From: Bacteroidales bacterium
GTDB taxonomy: Bacteria > Bacteroidota > Bacteroidia > Bacteroidales > Bacteroidaceae
Direction: 5' to 3'
Assembly (NCBI GenBank): GCA_004552155.1
Contig: SFPF01000049.1
Span: 1-47,161 of the forward strand
Length of the DNA: 47,161 bases
The notes beneath the pieces were generated by a model. That model had not been told where the DNA came from. It ran no database searches and saw only the letters and a program-made list of their open reading frames with translations. This document shows positions 7,148 to 15,533 of this stretch, one piece after another; within the stretch, counting starts at the first letter, position 1; each line of letters opens with the position of its first letter. Both the position numbers and the translations under genes were made by a program.

Positions 7148-8059
7148 ATGAAACCAACGCTTTTCCTGCTTGCAGCAGGCATGGGCAGCCGTTACGGCGG
7201 CCTCAAACAGCTGGATGGCCTCGGCCCTCACGGCGAAACAATCATGGACTACTCCATCTACGACGCCATTCACGCCGGCTTCGGCAAACTTGTGTTCGTA
7301 ATCCGTAAGGACTTTGAACAGGAATTTCGCGACAAGGTGCTTTCTAAGTACGAAGGCCACATTCCTTGCGAACTCGTGTTCCAAGCCCTCGACGCGTTGC
7401 CCGAAGGCTTCACCTGCCCCGAAGGACGCACGAAGCCCTGGGGTACGAACCACGCCGTTATGATGGGCAAGGACGTGATTAAAGAACCCTTTGCCGTGCT
7501 CAACTGCGACGACTTCTACGATCGCGACGCCTTTAAGGTGATGGGCAAATTCCTTAGCGAACTTCCCGAAGGCTCTACTGGCAAATATGCCATGGTAGGT
7601 TTCCGCGTGGGCAATACGCTCTCCGACAGCGGTACCGTTTCTCGCGGCGTTTGTGAGAATGACAGCCAAAACCATCTTACTTCCGTTGTTGAACGCACTA
7701 AGATTCAGCGTTTCGACGGCGTAGTGAAATATCTCGACGATAATGGCGAGTGGGTGGCTATCCCCGACACCACGCCCGTTTCCATGAACTTCTGGGGCTT
7801 TACGCCCGACTACTTCCAGCACAGCGAGGAGTATTTCAAGACGTTCCTCTCTGACCCGAAGAATATGGAGAACCTCAAGAGCGAGTTCTTTATTCCTCTT
7901 ATGGTCGACAAACTGATTAACGACGGCACGGCTACTTGCGAGGTGCTCGATACTACTTCTAAGTGGTTCGGCGTTACTTATCCCGAAGACCGTCCGGGCG
8001 TTGTGGAGAAGTTCCAAAAGCTCGGCGAAGAGGGCGTTTATCCCGAAAAGATGTTTTAA
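7148..8059 (+). CDS. Sugar-phosphate nucleotidyltransferase family protein
   Basis: Protein of 303 residues. The N-terminus LFLLAAGMGSRYGGLKQLD is the nucleotide-binding signature of NDP-sugar pyrophosphorylases (G-x-G-T/S-R with a downstream K). PWGTNHAVMMG (residues ~100-110) and LNCDDFYD (~120-127) fit the nucleotide- and metal-binding parts of the fold. Such enzymes join an NTP and a sugar 1-phosphate to make an NDP-sugar for glycan synthesis. Neither nucleotide nor sugar can be read from sequence. The gene stands alone between its own promoter and a shared terminator; it appears full length. Confidence 0.85.
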   Translation: MKPTLFLLAAGMGSRYGGLKQLDGLGPHGETIMDYSIYDAIHAGFGKLVFVIRKDFEQEFRDKVLSKYEGHIPCELVFQALDALPEGFTCPEGRTKPWGTNHAVMMGKDVIKEPFAVLNCDDFYDRDAFKVMGKFLSELPEGSTGKYAMVGFRVGNTLSDSGTVSRGVCENDSQNHLTSVVERTKIQRFDGVVKYLDDNGEWVAIPDTTPVSMNFWGFTPDYFQHSEEYFKTFLSDPKNMENLKSEFFIPLMVDKLINDGTATCEVLDTTSKWFGVTYPEDRPGVVEKFQKLGEEGVYPEKMF

Positions 8060-8090
8060 TGTTGCATTTTTAAGCAATAAGCAATAAATA

Positions 8091-8130
8091 AAAAGGCGTT
8101 CCGTGCAAATCGCGCGGAACGCCTTTTTAT
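8091..8130. terminator. Bidirectional terminator between nucleotidyltransferase and hsp20
   Basis: AAAAGGCGTTCCGTGC pairs with GCGCGGAACGCCTTTTT. A-rich and T-rich ends on opposite sides let it serve the converging genes on both strands. Confidence 0.85.
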
Positions 8131-8149
8131 TTACGGGTTGTCGGTGATG

Positions 8150-8632
8150 TTATTTCACCTCGATGTGTTGCAAGAGCTTTTCTTTCTGTTCGGGTGTCTG
8201 CTTAGGCAGCGTGACGGAAAGGATGCCGTTTTCAACTTGTGCGCTGATGCTCATCTTGTCCACATCGTCGGGCAGGATAAGTGCCTGCTGGAATTTAGAG
8301 TAATAGAACTCGCGGCGCAGGTAGCGGCTCTCGTCTTCCTTGCATTTCACGGCCGTGCCTTTGGCTTCGCCGTTGCAGCCGCAGTTGTCGCCTTCCTTGT
8401 GTTCCTCTTTCTTCTCCATCGAGATGATGAGGTTGTTGTTTTCGTCGATGTGGATGTTGAAGTCCTTTTTAGTCATGCCCGGAGCGGCAACCTCCACAAC
8501 GTAGGCATCGCTGCGTTCGAGCACGTTGATGGCCGGTGCGGTGGCGTTGGTCTTGTTCATCCAGTTGTTGTCGAAGAAATCGTCAAAGATTGAGGGCAAC
8601 CAGTTTTGAGAATAGTTTCTTGAGCGTGTCAT
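8150..8632 (-). CDS. Small heat shock protein, Hsp20 family
   Basis: Protein of 160 residues with an alpha-crystallin domain: P-A-x-N-V-x-E in the first strand, Y-x-V-E-V-A-x-P-G-M-x-K-x-D-F-x-I in the second, then RYLRREFYYSKFQQALILP and the conserved A-x-x-x-N-G-I-L-x-V-x-x-P motif near residue 138. Hsp20 proteins are ATP-independent holdases. Between the domain's halves, at about residues 80-98, lies an insert with three cysteines (DNCGCNGEAKGTAVKC) not usual for this family; it could bind metal or be redox-active, which is speculation. Ends at a terminator shared with the convergent nucleotidyltransferase. Confidence 0.92.
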   Translation of the reverse strand: MTRSRNYSQNWLPSIFDDFFDNNWMNKTNATAPAINVLERSDAYVVEVAAPGMTKKDFNIHIDENNNLIISMEKKEEHKEGDNCGCNGEAKGTAVKCKEDESRYLRREFYYSKFQQALILPDDVDKMSISAQVENGILSVTLPKQTPEQKEKLLQHIEVK

Positions 8633-8791
8633 AGTGATAATCTCCTATATTTAAATTGTTAGACATTTATTCTTCTTTGCGCTTCGCTTCTTATGGCTTC
8701 GCGCTTTCACCCTAACAATTCGCAATCGGCGTGCCACCCGCCCGCTTTTAACGCCGACTGCCAAAACATTAACGCTTCGCAAACTCTCTTA

Positions 8792-8840
8792 AACAAAGCC
8801 TCTGCCAAAGCGACGCTTTTCAGGTCGTTTTGGCAGAGGC
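8792..8840 (-). terminator. Terminator after the alkaline phosphatase gene
   Basis: A 17-bp stem (8798-8814 with 8824-8840, one wobble pair) built on GCCTCTGCCAAA / TTTGGCAGAGGC, with a T-rich tail on the minus strand. Confidence 0.75.
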
Positions 8841-10277
8841 AAAGCGTTTTGGTGAAGCAGGTTCTATTTCATTTCCCAGTCGGCCGCCTTGGCGATGCGG
8901 CGGGGAATTTCCGTGTTGTCGATACGTCCGTTGAAGAGTTCGCTGCCTGCGCCGATGGCAAAGAGGGGCACGTAGCCGTTGGAGTACGAGGGCACATTCA
9001 GCCAATATGGTGCGGGCGTTGTCTGCAAGGGCATCTGCGCTGGCGTAGAGCGATTTGCTTTGCTCTGCTGTGCCGGCAGCAAGCGCGTCGAATGCTTTTT
9101 TGAGGCGGCTGAGTTGCTTATCGTTAATCGTCACACCATTGCCGAAGCCCCAGTTCTCGGCAAGGTCGCGCTCCACAAGTTCCCAAGTGAAGGCTTTACC
9201 GCTCTGGCGAAGAGCAGAAAGGTGGCGGCTATACGCCTCGGTGCTCATGCGCTGGTATTTGAAGGCATCCGTATGCAATTCGTACGGGCCGCAGCCGAGG
9301 GCGATGCCGCCCGTTTCGTGGTCGGCCGTCACAACAATCAGCGTTTCGTCGGGGTGCTGGCAGTAGAACTCGTATGCCACGCGAATGGCCTCGTCAAAAT
9401 CTTTCACTTCATGGAATACGGTAGCGGCATCGTTGCTGTGGCAAGCCCAGTCAATCTTGCCGCCTTCCACCATAAAGAAGAAACCTTTGCCGTCGCGCTC
9501 CGATTTGGAGAGCTGGCCGATGCCGGCACGCGTGATGTCCTGCAAAGTCAAGTCGCCCTTCTTGCGGTCGATGGCGAAAGGCAGGGCAGTGGGATTTTCC
9601 TTTGCCGCAGTTTCGGTTTGGAAGAGGATAATCTTTTCGGCCTTGCGCATTTTCTTTTTGAAATCCTTATAGCCGCGGGCAATCACGTAGCCAGCCTCTT
9701 CGCACTGTGCATAAAGGTCTGGCGCACCGGGGTTATCCTTATCGGTAGGTTTCAGGAAATCCGAACCGCCAAAGTAGTCGAAACCCGTCTTAGGCAGTTG
9801 CGTGCCGATTTTATAATACTCGCCGCGATAGCCCACGTGGGCGTAGAACGCTGCCGGCGTGGCGTGGTCGATGGAAACGCTCGTGGCTACGCCCACTGCC
9901 GCTCCGTTCTCCTTGGCACTGACGGCCACGCTGTAAATAGGTGTTGCAAGGTCGGCCAGCAAGCCGAGCGCACCGTTCTTTGTCTTATGTCCCGTGGCCA
10001 GCGCCGTGCCTGCTGCGGCGGAGTCGGTCACGCCGTTTGTGCCCGAGTAGGTCGTGACGAGCGCCGAGGCGGGAAAGTCAGCGAAGCACAGCGGCGTAGT
10101 GCCGATGCGCCCTTCGAGGGCCGCGAGATAGGTTTCCGTGCCGTTTACCTGGTTGACGCCCATGCCGTCGCCGATGAAATAAAACACATACTTGGCCTTG
10201 CCCTGCGCGAGACCGGTCAAGGCGACTAAGCACAAGGCTGCCGCCAAAAGCAAACGTTTTAATGGGGAATAATTCAT
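8820..10277 (-). CDS. Alkaline phosphatase, frameshifted near the C-terminus
   Basis: Secreted alkaline phosphatase of the PhoA superfamily. A signal peptide (LLLAAALCLVALTGLAQG) is followed by IGDGMG (metal-binding Asp), GVTDSAAAGTALATG with the catalytic Ser (~residue 85), MVEGGKIDWACHSND (metal site) and VVTADHETGG with metal-binding Asp and His. It hydrolyses phosphate esters in the periplasm. The open frame is normal up to about base 9015, then loses homology. The true C-terminus, SNGYVPLFAIGAGSELFNG through to DWEMK, lies in another frame ending at 8864. A few residues and the frame appear lost in between. A -7 box is at 10334-10341. Confidence 0.88.
   Translation of the reverse strand: MNYSPLKRLLLAAALCLVALTGLAQGKAKYVFYFIGDGMGVNQVNGTETYLAALEGRIGTTPLCFADFPASALVTTYSGTNGVTDSAAAGTALATGHKTKNGALGLLADLATPIYSVAVSAKENGAAVGVATSVSIDHATPAAFYAHVGYRGEYYKIGTQLPKTGFDYFGGSDFLKPTDKDNPGAPDLYAQCEEAGYVIARGYKDFKKKMRKAEKIILFQTETAAKENPTALPFAIDRKKGDLTLQDITRAGIGQLSKSERDGKGFFFMVEGGKIDWACHSNDAATVFHEVKDFDEAIRVAYEFYCQHPDETLIVVTADHETGGIALGCGPYELHTDAFKYQRMSTEAYSRHLSALRQSGKAFTWELVERDLAENWGFGNGVTINDKQLSRLKKAFDALAAGTAEQSKSLYASADALADNARTILAECALVLQRLRAPLCHRRRQRTLQRTYRQHGNSPPHRQGGRLGNEIEPASPKRFASAKTT
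8864..9007 (-). CDS. Alkaline phosphatase, C-terminal fragment
   Basis: Out-of-frame end of the gene above. SYSNGYVPLFAIGAG is the conserved C-terminal block of bacterial alkaline phosphatases and carries the last part of the metal-binding core. It has no start codon of its own and makes sense only as part of the upstream gene. Confidence 0.7.
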   Translation of the reverse strand, partial: YWLNVPSYSNGYVPLFAIGAGSELFNGRIDNTEIPRRIAKAADWEMK

Positions 10278-10333
10278 AGGGATTATAGATATTTATAAGG
10301 TTATAGATTTAAAAAAATCGCTTTTCTTACGTG

Positions 10334-10341
10334 CAAAGTTA
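10334..10341 (-). promoter_or_regulatory. Promoter -7 box of the alkaline phosphatase gene
   Basis: TAACTTTG on the minus strand fits TAnnTTTG, about 57 bp before the start codon. Its -33 region would fall inside the alaS terminator hairpin. Confidence 0.5.
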
Positions 10342-10354
10342 GGGTAAAAGAAAC

Positions 10355-10386
10355 AAAAAAGCAATGGCGGCGACCATTGCTTTTTT
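10355..10386. terminator. Terminator after alaS
   Basis: Perfect 13-bp stem AAAAAAGCAATGG / CCATTGCTTTTTT with a 6-nt loop; T-rich on both strands. It ends alaS on the minus strand. Confidence 0.9.
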
Positions 10387-10407
10387 GTAAAATCTTATAG
10401 CATCGGC

Positions 10408-11463
10408 TTAAATGCCGGCCATTTCGAGTACGTGGCGCACGGCCTGCTCCAAGCCGGAAGCATCCTTGCCGCCGGCCGTGGCGAAGTGGGGCGCACCGCC
10501 GCCGCCGCCCTTGATGAGCTTGGCAGCCTCGCGCACCATGTTGCCGGCGTGCCAGCCGCGGCCTTCCACGAGGTTCTTGCTGATCATCACCGTGAGGAGC
10601 GGTTTGCCCTCAAAGGTGCTGCCGAGCACGCAAATCATGTTTTCGGGCAGCATGCCGGAGATTTGGAAAGCGAGGTCCTTTACGGCATCGGGGGCAACGC
10701 CCGAGGGCAGCACGGAACTAAGCACTTTCACGCCGCCCCGCTCCGTCGCGTTGCCGACGAGGCGGTCGCGCAGGGCGGTGATGCGCTCTTTCACGAAGTC
10801 GTCCACCTGACGCTTCAATCCGTCGTTTTCCTCGATGGTTTTCTTTATGGCAGCCGTGAGGTCCTTTGCGCCGGCAAAGAAGTTCTGCAAGCCGCGCAGG
10901 ATGTCCTCCTGTGCATAGATGCTTTCCTCGGCGGCTTTGCCCGTGATGGCCTCGATGCGGCGCACACCGGCGGCGACGCTGCTTTCAGAGAGGATGCGCA
11001 CCAAGCCGATGCGCCCCGTGCTCTTGACGTGGCAGCCGCCGCAAAATTCAACGCTCTTGCCAAACTGCACCACACGCACGCGGTCGCCGTATTTCTCGCC
11101 GAAGAGGGCGATGGCACCGAGTTGCTTGGCCTCTTCGATAGGCACATCGCGATGGTCCTGCATCGGAATGTCCTCGCGGATACGTCGGTTTACGATGCGT
11201 TCCACTTCACGCAGTTCCTCGGGCGTTACCTTTTGGAAATGCGAAAAGTCGAAGCGCAGGTAGTCGGGCGTCACGAGAGAACCCTTTTGCTCCACGTGCG
11301 TGCCGAGCACCTCGCGCAAGGCTTGGTCGAGCAGGTGCGTGGCGGTGTGGTTGGCTTCGCTGGCATGGCGTGCCTCAGCGTCCACCGTTGCATGGAACTC
11401 GGCGGCGGGATTAGCGGGCAGTTTCTTGGTGAGATGTATGGGCAGATTGTTCTCGCGCTTCAC
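10408..11463 (-). CDS. alaS: Alanine--tRNA ligase, C-terminal fragment
   Basis: Carries the AlaRS editing and C-Ala parts: the zinc-binding pair HTATH (~residue 40) and CGGCH (~residue 144), and the DHHA1-type C-terminus with the glycine-rich GGGGGAPHFATAGGKD. The GTG at 11463 is only the first codon after a break; homology continues upstream of it (FDVKRENN). It must be read with the fragment at 11411-12994. Confidence 0.9.
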   Translation of the reverse strand: MKRENNLPIHLTKKLPANPAAEFHATVDAEARHASEANHTATHLLDQALREVLGTHVEQKGSLVTPDYLRFDFSHFQKVTPEELREVERIVNRRIREDIPMQDHRDVPIEEAKQLGAIALFGEKYGDRVRVVQFGKSVEFCGGCHVKSTGRIGLVRILSESSVAAGVRRIEAITGKAAEESIYAQEDILRGLQNFFAGAKDLTAAIKKTIEENDGLKRQVDDFVKERITALRDRLVGNATERGGVKVLSSVLPSGVAPDAVKDLAFQISGMLPENMICVLGSTFEGKPLLTVMISKNLVEGRGWHAGNMVREAAKLIKGGGGGAPHFATAGGKDASGLEQAVRHVLEMAGI

Positions 11464-12994
11464 GTCGAAGGTCGCCCACCTGTCCGCCCATTTCGGCGTA
11501 GAAAGGCGTGGAGTCTAATACAAGTTCGTAATACGTCAGCTTCTTCTGCTGTACGCGGCGGTAGCGCAGTATGCGGCTTTCTGCTTCGAGGGCATCCCAG
11601 CCCACGAACTGCGTTTCGCCTTCAGCGAGCACCACCCAGTCGTCCGTTTCCACGGCAGCGGCGTTGCGGGCGCGCTCCTTTTGTTTCTGCATTTCGGCGT
11701 TGAAGCCGGCTTCGTCTACTTTCAAGCCCTTTTCGGAGCAGATAAGTTGCGTGAGGTCGAGGGGGAAACCGTACGTATCGAAGAGGGTGAATGCCTTTTC
11801 GCCGTCCACGGTGTCGCTGCCTGCCTTGACGGTCTGCTCAATCACGCCTTCGAGCAGCGAGATGCCTGTCGAGAGGGTGCGGAGGAAGGACTCTTCTTCT
11901 TCTTTCATCACGCGCCCGATGAGCGTCTGCTGCGCGGGCAGTTCGGGATAGGCGCCGCCCATTTCTTCCACGAGGGTGGGCAGCAGGCGGTAAAGGAAGG
12001 CTTCGCGCTGGCCGAGGAAGGTGTAGGCGTAGCGCACGGCGCGGCGCAGGATGCGGCGGATTACGTAGCCTGCCTTGGCGTTGGAGGGCAGTTGCCCGTC
12101 AGCAATAGAGAAGGCAATGGCACGCAGGTGGTCAGCCACTACGCGCATGGCCACGTCGGTCTCTTCTTTTTCGCCGTAGGTATAGCCGGAGAGTTCGCCT
12201 ATCTTTTTAATGATGGGCTGGAACACGTCGGTGTCGTAGTTGGAATGCTTGTCCTGCATCACGCGCACGAGGCGTTCGAAGCCCATGCCCGTGTCGATCA
12301 CCTTATGCGGCAGCGGCTCGAGCGAACCGTCGGCCTTGCGGTTGTATTGCATGAACACGAGGTTCCAGATTTCGATAACCTGCGGATTGTCCTTGTTCAC
12401 GAGTTCGGCTCCCGGCACGGCGGCGCGCTCTTCGGGCGTGCGGCTGTCGATATGTATTTCGGAGCAAGGGCCGCAAGGGCCGGTGTCGCCCATTTCCCAG
12501 AAGTTGTCGTGCTTATTGCCGTTGATGATGTGGCTTTCAGGGAAGAAGCGTCCCCAGATAGCGGCGGCTTCGCTGTCGCGCTCGAGACCTTCTTCCTTAG
12601 AGCCCTCGAAAACGGTGACGTAAAGGTGCTCGGGGTTGATTTTCAGCACGTCCACGAGAAACTCGTAGGCCCACGTGATGGCTTCTTCCTTGAAGTAGTC
12701 GCCAAAGCTCCAGTTGCCGAGCATTTCAAACATGGTGTGGTGGTAAGTGTCGTGGCCCACCTCTTCGAGGTCGTTGTGCTTGCCGCTCACGCGCAGGCAT
12801 TTCTGCGAGTCGGTCTGTCGGCGGCATTTCGGTTCGGTGTTACCGAGAATGATATCCTTGAATTGGTTCATGCCGGCATTGGTGAACATGAGCGTGGGGT
12901 CGTCTTTGATCACCATCGGTGCGGAGGGCACGATGAGATGTCCTTTCGATTCAAAGAACTTCTTGTAGGCTTCGCGTATTTCGTTGGCAGTCAT
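11411..12994 (-). CDS. alaS: Alanine--tRNA ligase, N-terminal fragment
   Basis: Class II AlaRS catalytic domain: TANEIREAYKKFFESKGH at the start, motif 1 to motif 3 region (MFTNAGMNQFKD, RVSGKHNDLEEVG, MLGNWSFGDYFK, GMGFERL) and the tRNA-recognition domain. It charges tRNA-Ala with alanine and is essential. The frame runs correctly to YAEMGGQVGD at about 11480, then about 15-20 residues are missing and the frame shifts, so the last 15 codons are meaningless. The ATG at 12994 is chosen because conserved sequence starts there. A broken alaS with no second copy in view makes an assembly error more likely than a true mutation. The DUF3467 gene lies 25 bp upstream on the same strand. Confidence 0.93.
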   Translation of the reverse strand: MTANEIREAYKKFFESKGHLIVPSAPMVIKDDPTLMFTNAGMNQFKDIILGNTEPKCRRQTDSQKCLRVSGKHNDLEEVGHDTYHHTMFEMLGNWSFGDYFKEEAITWAYEFLVDVLKINPEHLYVTVFEGSKEEGLERDSEAAAIWGRFFPESHIINGNKHDNFWEMGDTGPCGPCSEIHIDSRTPEERAAVPGAELVNKDNPQVIEIWNLVFMQYNRKADGSLEPLPHKVIDTGMGFERLVRVMQDKHSNYDTDVFQPIIKKIGELSGYTYGEKEETDVAMRVVADHLRAIAFSIADGQLPSNAKAGYVIRRILRRAVRYAYTFLGQREAFLYRLLPTLVEEMGGAYPELPAQQTLIGRVMKEEEESFLRTLSTGISLLEGVIEQTVKAGSDTVDGEKAFTLFDTYGFPLDLTQLICSEKGLKVDEAGFNAEMQKQKERARNAAAVETDDWVVLAEGETQFVGWDALEAESRILRYRRVQQKKLTYYELVLDSTPFYAEMGGQVGDLRREAREQSAHTSHQETAR

Positions 12995-13019
12995 ATTGCT
13001 TGATGCTTTGAATATATAA

Positions 13020-13352
13020 TTATGCGTTACCTTCGGGAATACCAAACGGCGTGGCGGTGCGTCCGCCCGGTTGCTGGGGCGCGCCGCCCGGCAGGTTGAT
13101 GGTGCCGAATTGCTTTTCGTATTTCACGATATTGTCTTGCAGTGCGAAGAGCAGGCGCTTGGCGTGCTCGGGTGCGAGCACGATGCGGCTTTTCACGTTA
13201 GCCTTGGGCAGGCCCGGCAGCACGCGGATAAAATCGAGCACCACTTCGGCGCTTGAATGGGTGATAATGGCAAGGTTGGCATAGATGCCTTCTGCCACTT
13301 CGGGCGTAAGCTCTATTTTGAGCTGTCCGTCTTGGTTTTCTTTATTTTCCAT
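13020..13352 (-). CDS. DUF3467 domain protein
   Basis: Protein of 110 residues. The central part (LKIELTPEVAEGIYANLAII, DFIRVLPGLPKA, RIVLAPEHAKRLLFALQDNI, YEKQFG) matches DUF3467, a small widespread domain of unknown function found in bacteria and archaea. The C-terminal 25 residues are a proline/glycine-rich tail. The start is the ATG at 13352, where the conserved part begins. It precedes alaS by 25 bp and is probably in one transcript with it. A -7 box TACTTTTG lies at 13409-13416 on the minus strand. Confidence 0.85.
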   Translation of the reverse strand: MENKENQDGQLKIELTPEVAEGIYANLAIITHSSAEVVLDFIRVLPGLPKANVKSRIVLAPEHAKRLLFALQDNIVKYEKQFGTINLPGGAPQQPGGRTATPFGIPEGNA

Positions 13353-13801
13353 GATGTATATATATAATATTGTGTATGCTTGTTTATATGACAAACCGAA
13401 ATTATCTGCAAAAGTAGGATATTTTGTTGTAATAACGCGCGTATTGTGCCGATATTCCGCTACACATCTGCTATGAAAAGCGCAAATTAAGGTGGAAACG
13501 TTTGTGCAAAGCGAGTGCAGAGGCCGACAAACTTGTTTGATCGGGCTATGCCGAGCCGCAGCCAAAGGTGCATGTATATGAACTTTTCTATAATAACAGC
13601 GGAAATACCTATTTCTCCGTTAAAAAACGTCCGATATTTCTGAAAGTTTTACCTTTTTAGTGCCTTTTCAACCATTATAACAGGTGAGAATGTTTTTATT
13701 GTTGTACTTTTGCTCCACAATTTCAAGGGAGTTCGCGCTAAGGAACTTGACTTTTATACCAAGCACGCGCGCTCTATGTTTAATCACTAATTCTTTACAA
13801 C
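13353..13801. other. Divergent intergenic region (DUF3467 / OmpA-family gene)
   Basis: About 450 bp with no supported gene. It has an AT tract (TATATATAATATTGTGTAT, 13357-13378), a minus-strand -7 box TACTTTTG at 13409-13416 for the DUF3467-alaS pair, and a plus-strand -7 box at 13705-13712 for the OmpA-family gene. I see nothing else I can name in the middle 250 bp. Confidence 0.5.
13705..13712 (+). promoter_or_regulatory. Promoter -7 box of the OmpA-family gene
   Basis: TACTTTTG fits TAnnTTTG and would give a leader of about 80 nt. A clear -33 TTG is not seen. Confidence 0.5.
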
Positions 13802-14974
13802 ATGAAAAAGATTTTTACGCTTTTGGTTGCCGGCCTCGTCGGCACGGCAGCAGCCACCGCCCAAAAGGCAATGGAGCACAGCCGCTTTTTCGACAACTGG
13901 TCCATCGGTCTCGTAGGCGGCGGCATCACGCCCACCACGCACTCCGCATTTTGGGGCAACATGCGTCCCACTTACGGGCTTGAAATCACCAAGCAAATCA
14001 CGCCCGGCTTTGGCCTGGCTGTGCAAGGTACGATGGCACACAACATTACGAACAGCCGCCTTGCCGTTGACGCGCACAACATCAGCCTTCTCGGAAAAGT
14101 TAACCTTTTCAACCTCTTCGGCGGTTACAGCGGCGAGCCTCGCGTCTTTGAAATGGAAGCCGTAGTCGGTGCAGGCTGGGCACGCGAATACTACAAGGCC
14201 TCCGTGCAGCGCGACTACAACTTCTTCACAACCAAGTATGGCGTTAATTTCAACTTCAACGTTGGCGAGAAGAAGGCATGGACGATTTCCGTGAAACCTT
14301 CTATCGTTTACAACATGCAGGCCGACCGCGCAGACTCTTACATTGCTTACGATGTGAACAAGAGCGCCATCGAACTCATGGCAGGCGTGACCTATCATTT
14401 CAAGAACTGGACGGGTAAGCACTACTTTACGAAGGTGCGCACCTACGACCAGGCAGAAGTTGACGGCTTGAACGCTAAGATTAACGACCTCCGCGACGCC
14501 GTTAGCGATAAGGAAGGCCAACTCGCCAAGGCAAACAACACCATCGGCGAACTTCAACGTCAGCTCGCCGCTGCCAATCAGTCGCTCGCCGAATGTATGA
14601 ACCGCAAGCCCGTTACTGAGTACGTTACGAAGAACACGCATTCCAGTTCTATGGAACAGACCGTAACCTTCCGCCAAGGCAAGTACACCGTAGATCCCGC
14701 CCAGCTCCCCAACGTTGAGCGCGTGGCCACGTTCCTCAAAAACCACCCCGAGGCTACCGTAAGCATCAAGGGCTACGCTTCCCCCGAGGGCAGCGCCGAA
14801 ATCAACGCCAAGATTGCCAAGGCACGTGCAGAGGCTGTGAAGAAGATCCTTGTTGAGAAATACAAGATTGCTGCCGAGCGCATCTCTGCCGAGGGACAGG
14901 GCGTGGGAAATATGTTCTCCGAGCCCGACTGGAACCGCGTGAGCATCTGCACCCTTGAAGAAAACAAGGAATAA
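13802..14974 (+). CDS. OmpA family outer-membrane protein
   Basis: Protein of 390 residues: signal peptide (IFTLLVAGLVGTAAATAQ), an N-terminal beta-barrel of about 190 residues with alternating aromatic strands, a short coiled coil (residues ~220-265, INDLRDAVSDKEGQLAKANN and following), then a C-terminal OmpA-like peptidoglycan-binding domain. That domain shows ATVSIKGYASPEGSAEINAKIAKARAEAVKKIL and a conserved N-R-V; its usual first Asp region is altered but the fold pattern is clear. Such proteins tie the outer membrane to peptidoglycan and are abundant in Bacteroidales. It is transcribed alone, between its own promoter and a strong terminator. Confidence 0.92.
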   Translation: MKKIFTLLVAGLVGTAAATAQKAMEHSRFFDNWSIGLVGGGITPTTHSAFWGNMRPTYGLEITKQITPGFGLAVQGTMAHNITNSRLAVDAHNISLLGKVNLFNLFGGYSGEPRVFEMEAVVGAGWAREYYKASVQRDYNFFTTKYGVNFNFNVGEKKAWTISVKPSIVYNMQADRADSYIAYDVNKSAIELMAGVTYHFKNWTGKHYFTKVRTYDQAEVDGLNAKINDLRDAVSDKEGQLAKANNTIGELQRQLAAANQSLAECMNRKPVTEYVTKNTHSSSMEQTVTFRQGKYTVDPAQLPNVERVATFLKNHPEATVSIKGYASPEGSAEINAKIAKARAEAVKKILVEKYKIAAERISAEGQGVGNMFSEPDWNRVSICTLEENKE

Positions 14975-15009
14975 TCGCCGATAAGCGAGATTTGATTTGA
15001 AACCATAGC

Positions 15010-15049
15010 CATGGGCTGCGTCATCGTTTGGCGCAGCCCATGTTTTTTT
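15010..15049 (+). terminator. Terminator after the OmpA-family gene
   Basis: Perfect 11-bp stem CATGGGCTGCG / CGCAGCCCATG with an 11-nt loop followed by seven T. Confidence 0.92.
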
Positions 15050-15109
15050 GTTTTTCATACCGTCGCGGAGGTAACGCCCTGCGCCGAGCGGCGCGATTTG
15101 CTCCGTGAT

Positions 15110-15345
15110 GATTTTTATTTTCAGGCAGATAATTTTCACTATTTGCCTGATATTTTTTCCTGTCCTATAAGAAAATTTTTATTACAAAGTTTGTAACACA
15201 TGTTAGAAGGTTTGTAACACATATTACAAAGTTTGTAATACATGTTAGAAAGTTTGTAACAAAAAATCTCTTATAGGAAAATGAAAAATATCAAGGAGAA
15301 AGGGGAAAATTTATCCTTGACCGTAAAAAACATCTTGCTGAAACG
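15110..15345 (+). repeat. Family A repeat, copy 2
   Basis: Palindrome units start at 15182, 15203, 15224 and 15245 (21-bp steps): TTACAAAGTTTGTAA, TTAGAAGGTTTGTAA, TTACAAAGTTTGTAA, TTAGAAAGTTTGTAA, with spacers CACATG, CACATA and TACATG. The flanks are complementary: GATATTTTTT...TCCTATAAGA on the left against TCTCTTATAGGA...AAAAATATCAAG on the right, with weaker pairing further out (GGCAGATAATTTTC against GAAAATTTATCCTTG). This copy shows the outer inverted repeat best. Confidence 0.9.
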
Positions 15346-15465
15346 CGTGGCAGACTGCCGTGGGAGCGGCGGCGATGCGCCGAGGGCGATAAGCGTCCTT
15401 AGCGGAAAATGGAGATTCTCTTCGGTAATTGCGGCCGTTTTATCGCTTACTCGGAAAACTATGCC

Positions 15466-15473
15466 TAAATTTG
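15466..15473 (+). promoter_or_regulatory. Promoter -7 box of the rsmF-prmA operon
   Basis: TAAATTTG fits TAnnTTTG and gives a leader of about 55 nt to the ATG at 15534. Confidence 0.45.
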
Positions 15474-15533
15474 CACTCTCTGCCTTTGGAAAGCGCGGCC
15501 GACGCGCCCGACAGGGCAAAACACAGTTTCAAG

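Larger units (their letters stand above)
14975..15533. other. Intergenic region before the rsmF-like gene
   Basis: About 560 bp. It holds the OmpA-gene terminator, family A repeat copy 2 and its long flanks, and a -7 box TAAATTTG at 15466-15473 that probably drives the rsmF-like gene. No credible protein-coding gene is present; short frames in the repeat are accidental. Confidence 0.6.

Noticed and set aside
11411..11463. alaS as a natural split tRNA synthetase
   Set aside because: Fragments overlap out of frame, residues are missing at the joint, and similar lesions occur in unrelated genes nearby, so sequence error is the simpler explanation.
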